Assembly: GCA_937899395.1 (NCBI GenBank)
Contig: CALBPU010000030.1
Coordinates: 1 to 14,014 of the forward strand
Direction: 5' to 3'
Source: an uncultured Fretibacterium sp.
Lineage (GTDB): Bacteria; Synergistota; Synergistia; Synergistales; Aminobacteriaceae
DNA: 14,014 bases
The notes below the pieces were generated by a model. The model was given only the letters and a program-made list of their open reading frames with translations. It did no database searches and was not told the DNA's origin. Within the stretch, counting starts at the first letter, position 1. Each line of letters opens with the position of its first letter. Of the stretch, positions 6,560-13,824 are shown piece by piece. Made by a program: the position numbers and the translations under genes.

Positions 6560-7867
6560 TTATTTTTTATGTTCAGCTTTCCATTTTTTAATTTGTTCTA
6601 AACGCTTTTTGTAATGAATTTCGCTTCCCTGTTCTGTCGGTTTATAATATTCATGGCCGATTAAAGATTCGGGCAAACATTCCATCGCTGTAATTTTTTC
6701 GTCGTAATCGTGAGCATATTGATAACCTTTTCCGTATTCCAAATCTCTCATTAATTTTGTCGGAGCATTTCGTATATGTAACGGAACAGGCTCGGCTAAA
6801 TTTTTCACTGCGTCATCACGTGCTGAGTTATAAGCGTCATAAAGTGCGTTTGATTTTGGAGATATTGACATGTGAACAACTGCTTGAGTTAAATGAACGG
6901 AACATTCGGGCATTCCGAGAAAATGACATGCCTGATATGCCGCAACAGCCATTGAAAGTGCGGAAGGTTCAGCAAGTCCAATGTCTTCACTTGCAAAACG
7001 AATTATTCTCCTTGCAATATATAAAGGATCTTCACCTGCTTCCAACATTCTCGCTAACCAATAAACTGCTGCATCAGGGTCTGAATTTCTCATTGATTTA
7101 TGAAGAGCTGAAATTAAATTGTAATGTTCTTCTCCGTTTTTATCGTATAAAAGAGATTTTCGTGAAGTGCATTGCTCTAAAATTTCCTGAGTGATAATAA
7201 TTTTGCCTTCGGAATTTGCTTGTGAATTATTTGCGGCCATTTCGATTAAAGATAATGCAGCTCTTGCATCTCCGTTTGAAAAAATTGCGATTGCTTTCAA
7301 AATGTCATCGTCAGCATAAAAATTTTTACCGAGAACATTCAAAGCTCTTTGCAATAATTTTGTAATATCTTCAACACTTAAAGACTTTAACACAAAAACT
7401 TTACATCTTGATAACAAAGCACTGTTAATTTCAAAGGAAGGATTTTCGGTTGTAGCTCCGATTAAAATTATGCTCCCTTTTTCAACAAACGGCAAAAAAG
7501 CATCTTGTTGAGCTTTGTTAAACCTGTGAATTTCATCAACAAATAAAATTGTACGTTCACCGAAATTTTTGTTAGCTTCAGCCTGACGCATTACTTCACG
7601 AATTTCTTTTATTCCGCTGGTAACTGCCGAGAAATTTATAAATTCAGCTTTAGTTCTTTTAGCGATGATACTTGCAAGTGTCGTTTTGCCGACTCCCGGA
7701 GGCCCCCAAAAGATCATTGAAGGTATTTTGTCAGAGTCAATAATACGGCGCAAAATTTTTCCCGGAGCTATTAAATGTTCCTGACCTGCGAAATTTTCGA
7801 GATTATCAGGTCTCATTCTTGCTGCTAAAGGTTCATCGGAAGGATTTACGAATAATGATTCGCTCAA
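6560..7867 (-). CDS. rarA: AAA+ ATPase RarA/MgsA (replication-associated recombination protein A)
   Basis: This 435-residue protein has the standard length and motifs of RarA (MgsA, WRNIP1 family): ARMRPDNLENFAGQEHL at the start, Walker A GPPGVGKT (55-62), Walker B ILFVDEIHRFNKAQQD (107-122), sensor 1 GATTENPSFEINSALLSRCKVF with a candidate arginine finger at R154, and a C-terminal tetramerisation region with RMLEAGEDPLYIARRIIRFASEDIG, HFLGMPE and YKYAHDY-like GYQYAHDY. RarA acts at stalled or damaged replication forks, interacting with SSB and DNA ends. The start is TTG (7865-7867), supported by AAGGAG 8 bases upstream; no ATG fits better. It appears monocistronic, but no clear terminator follows, so some read-through into the downstream operon is possible. 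Confidence 0.95.
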   Translation of the reverse strand: MSESLFVNPSDEPLAARMRPDNLENFAGQEHLIAPGKILRRIIDSDKIPSMIFWGPPGVGKTTLASIIAKRTKAEFINFSAVTSGIKEIREVMRQAEANKNFGERTILFVDEIHRFNKAQQDAFLPFVEKGSIILIGATTENPSFEINSALLSRCKVFVLKSLSVEDITKLLQRALNVLGKNFYADDDILKAIAIFSNGDARAALSLIEMAANNSQANSEGKIIITQEILEQCTSRKSLLYDKNGEEHYNLISALHKSMRNSDPDAAVYWLARMLEAGEDPLYIARRIIRFASEDIGLAEPSALSMAVAAYQACHFLGMPECSVHLTQAVVHMSISPKSNALYDAYNSARDDAVKNLAEPVPLHIRNAPTKLMRDLEYGKGYQYAHDYDEKITAMECLPESLIGHEYYKPTEQGSEIHYKKRLEQIKKWKAEHKK

Positions 7868-7894
7868 AATTTATTCTCCTTTTATTTTTTCAGA

Positions 7895-7900
7895 TATAAT
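7895..7900 (+). promoter_or_regulatory. Consensus -10 box for the 49-codon gene
   Basis: A perfect TATAAT lies in the divergent gap between rarA and the small plus-strand gene, about 17 bases before its TGGAGG. The -35 region (around 7871-7877, TTATTC/TATTCT) is poor. The gap is only 60 bases, so the rarA promoter must overlap this site on the other strand or lie inside the small gene. Confidence 0.45.
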
Positions 7901-7927
7901 AACAAAAAAATGGAGGTTTGAATTTTT

Positions 7928-8077
7928 ATGAATGTTGCAGTAGAAGAAAAAGTTTTTTATTTGCAAAATAATAACCAAAAAGAATACGAATATGCAAGCG
8001 ATGAAGAAGTGAGGGAAATTTCAAAACGTATCCTCGAAAAACATAAAGAAGCATATATAGCTCTTGCAAATGCTTGA
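7928..8077 (+). CDS. Small acidic protein, 49 residues, function unknown
   Basis: ATG at 7928 begins a 49-codon frame ending at TGA 8075-8077. The protein starts MNVAVEEKVFYLQNNNQKEY and ends with a charged region likely to be one long helix (SDEEVREISKRILEKHKEAY). A TGGAGG (7911-7916) lies 11 bases upstream, slightly far but strong, and a consensus TATAAT lies ahead of it. A terminator hairpin begins 5 bases after the stop, so the gene has a complete transcription unit of its own. It has no signal peptide, membrane segment or cysteine. I do not recognise a family. An antitoxin-like or regulatory role would be guesswork; no toxin partner is adjacent. Confidence 0.7.
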   Translation: MNVAVEEKVFYLQNNNQKEYEYASDEEVREISKRILEKHKEAYIALANA

Positions 8078-8081
8078 AAAT

Positions 8082-8114
8082 AATAAGACCCGTTCAATTT
8101 GAACGAGCCTTATT
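8082..8114. terminator. Bidirectional intrinsic terminator between the 49-codon gene and the glp operon
   Basis: Arms 8082-8097 and 8099-8114 form a stem of up to 16 pairs centred on GTTCAAxTTGAAC (the inner pairs must open to make a loop), with A-rich and T-rich flanks on both sides. Read on the minus strand the stem is unbroken, using two G-U pairs. Read on the plus strand the same two positions are A-C mismatches. It therefore suits the end of the glp operon (stop 13 bases upstream on the minus strand) best, while also serving the plus-strand gene. Confidence 0.8.
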
Positions 8115-8127
8115 TTATATCATGAAA

Positions 8128-8496
8128 TTATTTTACTGCTTCTAAATCTCTGCTTGCTACAATATCAACATCAGTATCACAAACATTGTGAATTAAAATT
8201 TGTCCGATTTGAATCGGTGCTTTAATTTCAAGTTTCGCAACAGCTTCCGCAATGTCAAATAATTTGTCTTTAGGTGCGGGAGTTTTGCTTCGTATAGGAC
8301 ATACGGGCAATTTTCCGCCCTTAACTCTGACTGTTGAAGCAAAAACTCTTCTCGGGTCTTTCACTTCTGATTTTGCATAAGCAGCTCCTCTCGGACATGA
8401 ATTGCCTTTAACTTGAACCACTTCGCCGTTATCAAGAGTTACCGTTAAACCACAGCCCAAAGGACACGAAACACATATAAATTTTTTCTCTTCCAT
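8128..8496 (-). CDS. DUF1667 family cysteine-rich protein, putative Fe-S subunit of glycerol-3-phosphate dehydrogenase
   Basis: This 122-residue protein belongs to DUF1667, typically encoded beside an FAD glycerol-3-phosphate dehydrogenase. The N-terminus has C8, C11, C15 and C34 in the pattern CxxCxxxC-x18-C (CVSCPLGCGL then NGEVVQVKGNSCPRGAAY); further cysteines are C66 and C106. This spacing and the CPRG context resemble the [4Fe-4S] domain of molybdopterin oxidoreductases, so it may carry an iron-sulfur cluster and pass electrons from the flavoprotein encoded upstream. The cofactor is inference; DUF1667 has no function I can name as established. ATG is preceded by GGGAG (8508-8512) with 11 bases of spacing. 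The start is 19 bases after the previous stop, making this the last gene of the operon. Confidence 0.88.
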   Translation of the reverse strand: MEEKKFICVSCPLGCGLTVTLDNGEVVQVKGNSCPRGAAYAKSEVKDPRRVFASTVRVKGGKLPVCPIRSKTPAPKDKLFDIAEAVAKLEIKAPIQIGQILIHNVCDTDVDIVASRDLEAVK

Positions 8497-8515
8497 AATT
8501 TTTCACGCTCCCTTT

Positions 8516-9781
8516 TTATAGCGGCTTAATGTCAATTACAATTTCATTGAGGCTGCCTTTTTCAAGAGCGGCTTTAACTTGTGCTGCTTTAATTCTTGCC
8601 TCATTCATTTCACCGGGTCTTGCATAACGAAGTTTTTGCGTGAATAATCCCGGTTCTGCCGTAACTTTACAAGCCTGTTCAATCGGGTGAGTAACTCTCA
8701 TGTAAATTATCGTGTCAGATTCTCCCGTTACAAATTGAGGAGAATATAATCTCACATTCTCTCCGCCTTTAACAGGAATTTTTTTGATGTCAGGAGATAA
8801 TTTTCCAAGAGCAAATTTCGCCGCGTTAGCTCCCGCTATCAACCCCTCATCGCTGACATTATCAACTAAATCGTAAACTATAACAACATTTCCTGCTGCA
8901 AAAATTGACGGGTTTGAAGTCTGTAATAAATCATTGACAACAGGACCGCCAGTTACAGGGTGAATTTCAATTCCTGCCATTCGCGAAAGTTCGTTTTCAG
9001 GTATTAATCCTATTGCAAGCAACAACGTATCGCATTCAATGAATCTTTCAGTGCCTTTAATCGGGGTCATAGTGTCGTCAACTTCTGCAACTGTAACACC
9101 TTCTAATCTTTCAGCACCGTGAATTTTTGTTACGGTAGTTTTAAGGTGAAAAGGTATTCCGTAATCGTCGAGGCATTGAGCGATATTCCTTCTCAATCCT
9201 CCAGGCCATGACATAACCTCGTAAACTCCTTCAACCTCTGCTCCTTCCCAAATCATTCGGCGAGCCATAATTAAGCCTATATCTCCCGAACCTAAAATTA
9301 CGGCTTTTTTACCCGGCATATAACCTTCCATATTAACGAATCTTTGAGCTGTTCCTGCCGTATAAATTCCTGAAGGACGTGTACCTGGTATTCTTATTGC
9401 TCCTAAAGGCCGTTCACGACAGCCCATTGTTAAGACGCTTGATTTAGGATTTAAGCATTCAATTCCTCTGTCTTTGTTCATAGTCCAAACTGAATTTGTA
9501 TCTTTATCAATCTGAAATACCATTGTGTTTGTCCTGAACTCAACGCCGATTTCATGAGCCTGTTGAATAAATCTGTGCATGTATTCAGGGCCTGTTAATT
9601 CCTCTCTGAAAGTTCTGAGACCAAAGCCGGGGTGAATACATTGCTGTAAAATTCCTCCTAAATCCCAATCCCTTTCTAGGACTACAACATTATTTGCGCC
9701 TTCCTTTTTAGCTCCGATACCTGCCGCAACTCCCGCAGGCCCTGCCCCGATTATAAGGACATCAATATTTTTGTTGCTCAT
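8516..9781 (-). CDS. NAD(P)/FAD-dependent oxidoreductase of the glycerol-3-phosphate dehydrogenase cluster
   Basis: This 421-residue protein has a two-dinucleotide-binding fold. The FAD site has IIGAGPAGVAAGIGA (GxGxxG at 12-17) and the end-of-fold IFAAGNVVIVYDLVD (about 293-307). The NAD(P) site has VILGSGDIGLIMARRM (GxGxxG at 164-169). The CxxxxC redox disulfide of thioredoxin-reductase and lipoamide-dehydrogenase enzymes is absent; the equivalent region reads GGILQQCIHPGFG. It is therefore closer to the flavoprotein partners of amine, opine and glycerol-3-phosphate dehydrogenases. It lies 3 bases after the GlpA-like gene and 19 bases before DUF1667, so the three products are likely one complex passing electrons from glycerol-3-phosphate to a pyridine nucleotide or other carrier. 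It takes the place of GlpB in the operon but is a different type of flavoprotein from what I recall of E. coli GlpB. Confidence 0.85.
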   Translation of the reverse strand: MSNKNIDVLIIGAGPAGVAAGIGAKKEGANNVVVLERDWDLGGILQQCIHPGFGLRTFREELTGPEYMHRFIQQAHEIGVEFRTNTMVFQIDKDTNSVWTMNKDRGIECLNPKSSVLTMGCRERPLGAIRIPGTRPSGIYTAGTAQRFVNMEGYMPGKKAVILGSGDIGLIMARRMIWEGAEVEGVYEVMSWPGGLRRNIAQCLDDYGIPFHLKTTVTKIHGAERLEGVTVAEVDDTMTPIKGTERFIECDTLLLAIGLIPENELSRMAGIEIHPVTGGPVVNDLLQTSNPSIFAAGNVVIVYDLVDNVSDEGLIAGANAAKFALGKLSPDIKKIPVKGGENVRLYSPQFVTGESDTIIYMRVTHPIEQACKVTAEPGLFTQKLRYARPGEMNEARIKAAQVKAALEKGSLNEIVIDIKPL

Positions 9782-9784
9782 AAT

Positions 9785-11260
9785 TTATTCAGCCTCCTTT
9801 GATTTTTTCAGCAAAGGTTCTTTGGTTCTGCCTGTTAATAATTTCGATTCTCCGCCGTGCCTCGTAATTTCGTCTAAAGGAATGTTTAATTCTCTCGATA
9901 AAATTTCAGCAACTCTGGGACAACAAAATCCTCCCTGACATCTTCCTGTTCCTGCTCTAGTCATCATCTTAACAGCCGTGATAGTTCTTGCTCCTCTTCG
10001 TATAGCTTCGAGAACCTGACCTTCCGTAACAGTTTCACATCTGCAAACTATTTGAGCGTAAGAATTATCTTTTTCAGCTAATTTTTTGCGCTCGGCCATG
10101 TCAAGATATAAAAATCTCGGAATATTTTTTCGTTCAGGAATAAATTTTTCGTTGGGAGTTAATGTTATTCGATCTGATAATTCTTCCTTTAACATTTCAG
10201 CGACATATTCGGCTATTGCAGGTGATGAAGTGAAACCAGGCGATTTTATTCCAGCTACATTAACAAAGCCTCGAGGATTTTTAAGCGTCTTAATCTCAAA
10301 ATCTCCTGATTCTGTATTTGCTCGAACTCCTGCAAAAGTCGTTATGTTAAGTCTGACAGGAAAATCAGGCACTAAACGTCTTGCGCCCTTCAAAACTTCA
10401 GCTAATCCTTCAGGAGTTGTTGAAGTATCATCGGGGTTATCCTGTTCAGTTGCTGTAGGACCTGACATTAAATTTCCTTCAGCAGTCTGCAAAACCGTAA
10501 TTCCTTTTCCTGCTTTTGAAGGACATGAAAACAAAAAGCTGTGAATTGTTCCTTGTGTTGCACGATCAAGCAAATAATATTCGCCCTTAGTAGGAATGAT
10601 TTTGAAGCTCGTATCTCCTACCCATGATGAAATTTCTCCGGAATGAACTCCGCCTGCATTAATTACAACAGGTGCTGAAAATTCGCCCTTGTTAGTTGCA
10701 ACGCCGCGAATATTTTTTTCGTCATCAAATAACAATCCTGTTACGAGTGTCTCTAAAAATAATTCAGCTCCGTTAATTTTTGCGCTCTCTATTAAAGCGT
10801 TTACAGCCTCAAAATTATTTATTATTGCAGCGGTAGGTGAGAATAAAGCCGCCTTAATATCCTTTGAAACATTAGGCTCTCTTTCACGCATTTTATCGCC
10901 CGAAACTATTTCGAGATTAGGAACGCCGTTTGATTTTCCCTGCTCCAATAATTCTTCGAGGTGTTTAATTTCGGCATCGTTAAAAGCACAGACATAAGAG
11001 CCGCATTCATCTAAATGAATATCCAAGACATCTTTTAATTCATGCCATAATTTATTTCCGGGCACGCAGAATTTTGCTTTAACAGTTCCGGGTTTGTCAT
11101 CAAATCCTCCGTGAATCATTGAAGAATTTGCACGGCTTGCACCGCTTGGAAGTTCAGAGGCTTTATCAAGTACAGCGATTTTGAGTTTGTATTTTGAAAG
11201 CTCTCTTGCAATTCCAGCTCCGACAACTCCTGAACCGATTATTATTACATCATATTTCAT
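9785..11260 (-). CDS. glpA: FAD-dependent glycerol-3-phosphate dehydrogenase with C-terminal [2Fe-2S] domain (GlpA-like)
   Basis: This 491-residue protein has an N-terminal DAO-type FAD domain (VIIIGSGVVGAGIARELSKY at 5-24, then GASRANSSMIHGGF at 40-53) with FAD contacts late in the chain (GFVNVAGIKSPGFTSSPAIA, 331-350). A C-terminal BFD-like [2Fe-2S] domain follows, with C406, C408, C441 and C446 (CRC, then CQGGFC). This is the domain order of anaerobic GlpA, which oxidises sn-glycerol-3-phosphate to dihydroxyacetone phosphate. ATG at 11258-11260 follows a GGGGG-rich ribosome binding site. A terminator-like hairpin separates it from glpK. No membrane-anchor subunit GlpC is encoded in the window, so its acceptor is uncertain. 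A different 2-hydroxy-acid or amine substrate is possible on sequence alone, but the glpFK context makes glycerol-3-phosphate much the best choice. Confidence 0.9.
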   Translation of the reverse strand: MKYDVIIIGSGVVGAGIARELSKYKLKIAVLDKASELPSGASRANSSMIHGGFDDKPGTVKAKFCVPGNKLWHELKDVLDIHLDECGSYVCAFNDAEIKHLEELLEQGKSNGVPNLEIVSGDKMREREPNVSKDIKAALFSPTAAIINNFEAVNALIESAKINGAELFLETLVTGLLFDDEKNIRGVATNKGEFSAPVVINAGGVHSGEISSWVGDTSFKIIPTKGEYYLLDRATQGTIHSFLFSCPSKAGKGITVLQTAEGNLMSGPTATEQDNPDDTSTTPEGLAEVLKGARRLVPDFPVRLNITTFAGVRANTESGDFEIKTLKNPRGFVNVAGIKSPGFTSSPAIAEYVAEMLKEELSDRITLTPNEKFIPERKNIPRFLYLDMAERKKLAEKDNSYAQIVCRCETVTEGQVLEAIRRGARTITAVKMMTRAGTGRCQGGFCCPRVAEILSRELNIPLDEITRHGGESKLLTGRTKEPLLKKSKEAE

Positions 11261-11279
11261 AAAAATTTTTTCCCCCTCT

Positions 11280-11313
11280 AAAAAATGACAGCCCCGTTTT
11301 TATCGAGGCTGCC
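11280..11313 (-). terminator. Terminator-like hairpin between glpK and glpA
   Basis: On the minus strand GGCAGCCTCG (11313-11304) pairs with CGGGGCTGTC (11296-11287) over 10 pairs including two G-U, with a 7-base loop, followed by A then six T (11285-11280). It begins 21 bases after the glpK stop and ends about 20 bases before the glpA ATG, just ahead of its ribosome binding site. Since no promoter is visible after it, it probably lets through part of the transcripts and sets a higher level for glpFK than for the dehydrogenase genes. Confidence 0.78.
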
Positions 11314-11334
11314 GTGAGTTCAAAATTAATTACA

Positions 11335-12867
11335 CTAGTCTGTCCAAGCTCTTGATTTCTCAATAGCTTTCTTCCAACCTGAATAAGCCTTTTCACGTTC
11401 ATCGGCTGCGAGTTCGGGTTCAAATTTACGATCTTGTGCCCAGTTAGCTCTGATGTCGCTTTCATCTTTCCAGAAGCCTACCGCAAGTCCTGCTGCATAA
11501 GAAGCACCGAGAGCTGTTGTTTCGTTTACAACGGGTCTTACAACATCGGCTCCGAGAATATCAGCCTGTAACTGCATGAGAAGGTTATTAACTACTGCGC
11601 CGCCGTCAACTTTGAGAGCTGTTAATTTTTTGCCCGAATCTTTTTCCATTGCTTCAATAACATCTCTGGTTTGATAGCAAAGGCTTTCGAGAGTTGCACG
11701 AATGAAATGTTCCTTGCGAACGTAGCGTGTTAAGCCTACGATAGCTCCTCTTGCTGTCATGTCCCAATAAGGAGCAAACAATCCTGAAAATGCCGGTACA
11801 AAATAAATTCCTGCGCTGTCCTTAACTTTTCCTGCAAAATATTCAGTAACAGGTGCATCATCAACGAGTTTAAGATTATCTCTGAGCCATTGAATAGCTG
11901 CTCCTGCGATTGCGATTGAACCTTCGAGAGCGTAGAAACATTTTCCAGGTTCACGTGAATAAAACGCTGTCGTTAATAATCCGTTCTTTGAAGGAATAGG
12001 TTTGTCGCCGATGTTCATGAGCATGAAGCAACCTGTTCCGTAAGTATTCTTTGCTTCACCTTCGCTTAAACATGCCTGACCGAACAAAGCTGCCTGCTGG
12101 TCTCCTAAATCTCCAGCAACAGGAATTTCACCGCCGAACGAGCCGTCTTTTGTAGTTTTGCCGTAAACATAGCTTGAAGGCATAATCTTGGGAAGCATTG
12201 ACGCAGGAACTTTTAATTCATTCATCATTTCTTCGTCCCATTGAAGAGTTTTGATGTTCATTAAAAGGGTTCTTGAAGCGTTTGAAACGTCTGTTACATG
12301 AACACCGCCATTAACTCCGCCCGTTAAATTCCAGATTAACCATGTGTCAGTGTTGCCGAAAAGTAATTCGCCCTTCTCAGCTTTTTCTCTTGCACCTTCA
12401 ACGTTGTCCAAAATCCAGCGAATTTTTGTTCCTGAGAAATAAGGGTTAATTAAAAGCCCCGTAATATCTTTAACTTTTCCTTCGCCCTTTTCATTTTGAC
12501 CCCAACCGGGTTTTTTGAGCCATTCAGCGCAGAAGTCCTGAGTTCTCGTACACTGCCAGACGATAGCATTGTAAATCGGCTTGCCTGTTTTTTTGTCCCA
12601 TACAACTGTCGTTTCACGCTGATTTGTAATTCCGACTGCCGCAATATCTTCAGCACTTGCGTTTACCTGAGCTAATGCGCCTCTGATAACGTCTTGAGTT
12701 CTGCTCCAAATTTCCATCGCATTATGTTCGACCCAGCCCGGATGAGGGAAAATCTGTTCGTGTTCCATTTGATACGAAGCCGCAGGTCTTCCGTCTTTCG
12801 TGAATAACATACAACGAGTGCTTGTTGTTCCTTGATCTATAGCTGCTACATATTTCTTTTCCGACAT
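11335..12867 (-). CDS. glpK: Glycerol kinase
   Basis: With the start at 12867 the protein has 510 residues, the usual GlpK length. It phosphorylates glycerol with ATP to sn-glycerol-3-phosphate. FGGY-kinase features are DQGTTSTR (phosphate loop, D11), HEQIFPHPGWVEH, NQRET (R84), GDLGDQQAALFGQ with catalytic D256, FSGLFAPYWD, and LKVDGGAVVNNLLMQ with ETTALGASYAAGLAVG. This start is preferred because AGGAGG (12879-12884) lies 11 bases upstream and the residues match the family from here on. The frame stays open to an ATG at 12984, adding 39 polar residues (see finding). The loop before GGEIPVAG reads KDGSF and appears to lack the histidine that HPr phosphorylates in enterococcal GlpK (alignment from memory). 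It follows glpF in the same operon. Confidence 0.97.
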   Translation of the reverse strand: MSEKKYVAAIDQGTTSTRCMLFTKDGRPAASYQMEHEQIFPHPGWVEHNAMEIWSRTQDVIRGALAQVNASAEDIAAVGITNQRETTVVWDKKTGKPIYNAIVWQCTRTQDFCAEWLKKPGWGQNEKGEGKVKDITGLLINPYFSGTKIRWILDNVEGAREKAEKGELLFGNTDTWLIWNLTGGVNGGVHVTDVSNASRTLLMNIKTLQWDEEMMNELKVPASMLPKIMPSSYVYGKTTKDGSFGGEIPVAGDLGDQQAALFGQACLSEGEAKNTYGTGCFMLMNIGDKPIPSKNGLLTTAFYSREPGKCFYALEGSIAIAGAAIQWLRDNLKLVDDAPVTEYFAGKVKDSAGIYFVPAFSGLFAPYWDMTARGAIVGLTRYVRKEHFIRATLESLCYQTRDVIEAMEKDSGKKLTALKVDGGAVVNNLLMQLQADILGADVVRPVVNETTALGASYAAGLAVGFWKDESDIRANWAQDRKFEPELAADEREKAYSGWKKAIEKSRAWTD

Positions 12868-12984
12868 TGAAAAATTTTCCTCCTGTAAAATTTTTGTTGC
12901 TGATTCCGAATTTGTTTGCTGTGTTTGAGGTATTGAGGGTTGATTGTCGTTGTTTTTCCCAAACAATTTGCTAAAAAATGACAT
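12868..12984 (-). other. Possible 39-residue N-terminal extension of GlpK
   Basis: The region is in frame with glpK and starts ATG (12982-12984) after GAGGA with about 9 bases of spacing. It encodes a short amphipathic or basic start (MSFFSKLFGKNND) and then a linker rich in Q, N, S and T. Other GlpK proteins begin at the equivalent of residue 40. A second, stronger AGGAGG inside the region serves the short form. It may produce a second isoform, or it may be a spacer that is open by chance. Confidence 0.35.
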
Positions 12985-13030
12985 CTCTAAATCCTCACGA
13001 TAAAAAATTTTGCGGGGGGCTTGTAAAAGT

Positions 13031-13777
13031 TTACATAATTCCTACTGCATGGCAGAAGAAATAAGCTCCTACTGCACCTACCAACGGGCCTAATACAGGA
13101 ACCCATGAATAACCCCAATCTGAATCTCCTTTACCCGGAATCGGAAGTACAAAGTGTGCAATACGAGGGCTTAAATCTCTGGCAGGGTTAAGAGCGTAAC
13201 CTGTAGGTCCGCCGAGAGCCGCACCAAGTCCGTAAATAATTCCGACTACGAAGAATGTTCCAAGACCCGGAGTTGTAAGGCCAACGCCCTTTGAGAATAC
13301 GCACATAATCAAAGTAACAAGGAAGAATGTTGCAATAGCTTCGGTGATGAAACAGCAGCAAAGATTGCGATCTTCTCTGCTCTTGTTGGGAGCAGTGCAG
13401 AATACTCCGAGCATTGAAGCAGGGTCTGAACCTTTCCAATGACTGAGGTATGCAAGCCATACTACGACACCGCCGCAGAAACCGCCAATCATTTGAGCAA
13501 TAATAATATTGCATGCTTCACCCCATGAACCGTAAACGCCTGCTAAAGTTTTTGCAACTGTTACGACAGGGTTTAAGTCTGCTTGTGATGAACCGAGAGC
13601 GTTTGCCGCAAATACGCCGAGACCTACTGCCCATGCCCAGCCCCAACAAATATGAACCCAGTTTGAACCGTTAGCCTTTGAATCTTTAAGTACAAGGTTA
13701 GCAACGTTACCGTCTCCGAAAACAACAAGAACAAGCGTTCCGAAGAATTCACCTAATACAGGTCCTGAAAAACTCAT
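13031..13777 (-). CDS. glpF: Glycerol uptake facilitator (aquaglyceroporin, MIP family)
   Basis: With the ATG at 13777 the protein has 248 residues and about six membrane spans plus two half-helices, consistent with MIP channels. The second half-helix motif is canonical for glycerol channels (ALNPARD, N197-D201). The first reads DLNPVVT (69-71) instead of NPA. By alignment from memory to E. coli GlpF, the selectivity filter would be W45, Y194 (F in E. coli) and R200. It lets glycerol diffuse across the inner membrane, where GlpK traps it. The start was chosen because AGGAGG (13787-13792) lies 9 bases upstream and the channel sequence begins at once; a longer frame to a GTG at 13846 overlaps a leader hairpin. 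It is the first gene of the operon. Confidence 0.95.
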   Translation of the reverse strand: MSFSGPVLGEFFGTLVLVVFGDGNVANLVLKDSKANGSNWVHICWGWAWAVGLGVFAANALGSSQADLNPVVTVAKTLAGVYGSWGEACNIIIAQMIGGFCGGVVVWLAYLSHWKGSDPASMLGVFCTAPNKSREDRNLCCCFITEAIATFFLVTLIMCVFSKGVGLTTPGLGTFFVVGIIYGLGAALGGPTGYALNPARDLSPRIAHFVLPIPGKGDSDWGYSWVPVLGPLVGAVGAYFFCHAVGIM

Positions 13778-13824
13778 AATAAAATGCCTCCTGTTAAAAA
13801 TTTTAATGATTAATTGCTTCAATT

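Noticed and set aside
6757..7194. 145-codon plus-strand ORF inside rarA
   Set aside because: It is antisense to a conserved AAA+ ATPase gene, lacks a ribosome binding site and looks like a shadow frame.
10086..10544. 152-codon plus-strand ORF inside the glpA-like gene
   Set aside because: It lies antisense to a well-conserved FAD protein; the composition is that of a reversed coding strand.
11250..11465. 71-codon minus-strand ORF across the end of glpK and the start of glpA
   Set aside because: It overlaps glpK in another frame and spans the terminator-like hairpin; no start signal supports it.
13188..13514. 108-codon minus-strand ORF within glpF
   Set aside because: It is an out-of-frame shadow of the MIP channel gene.
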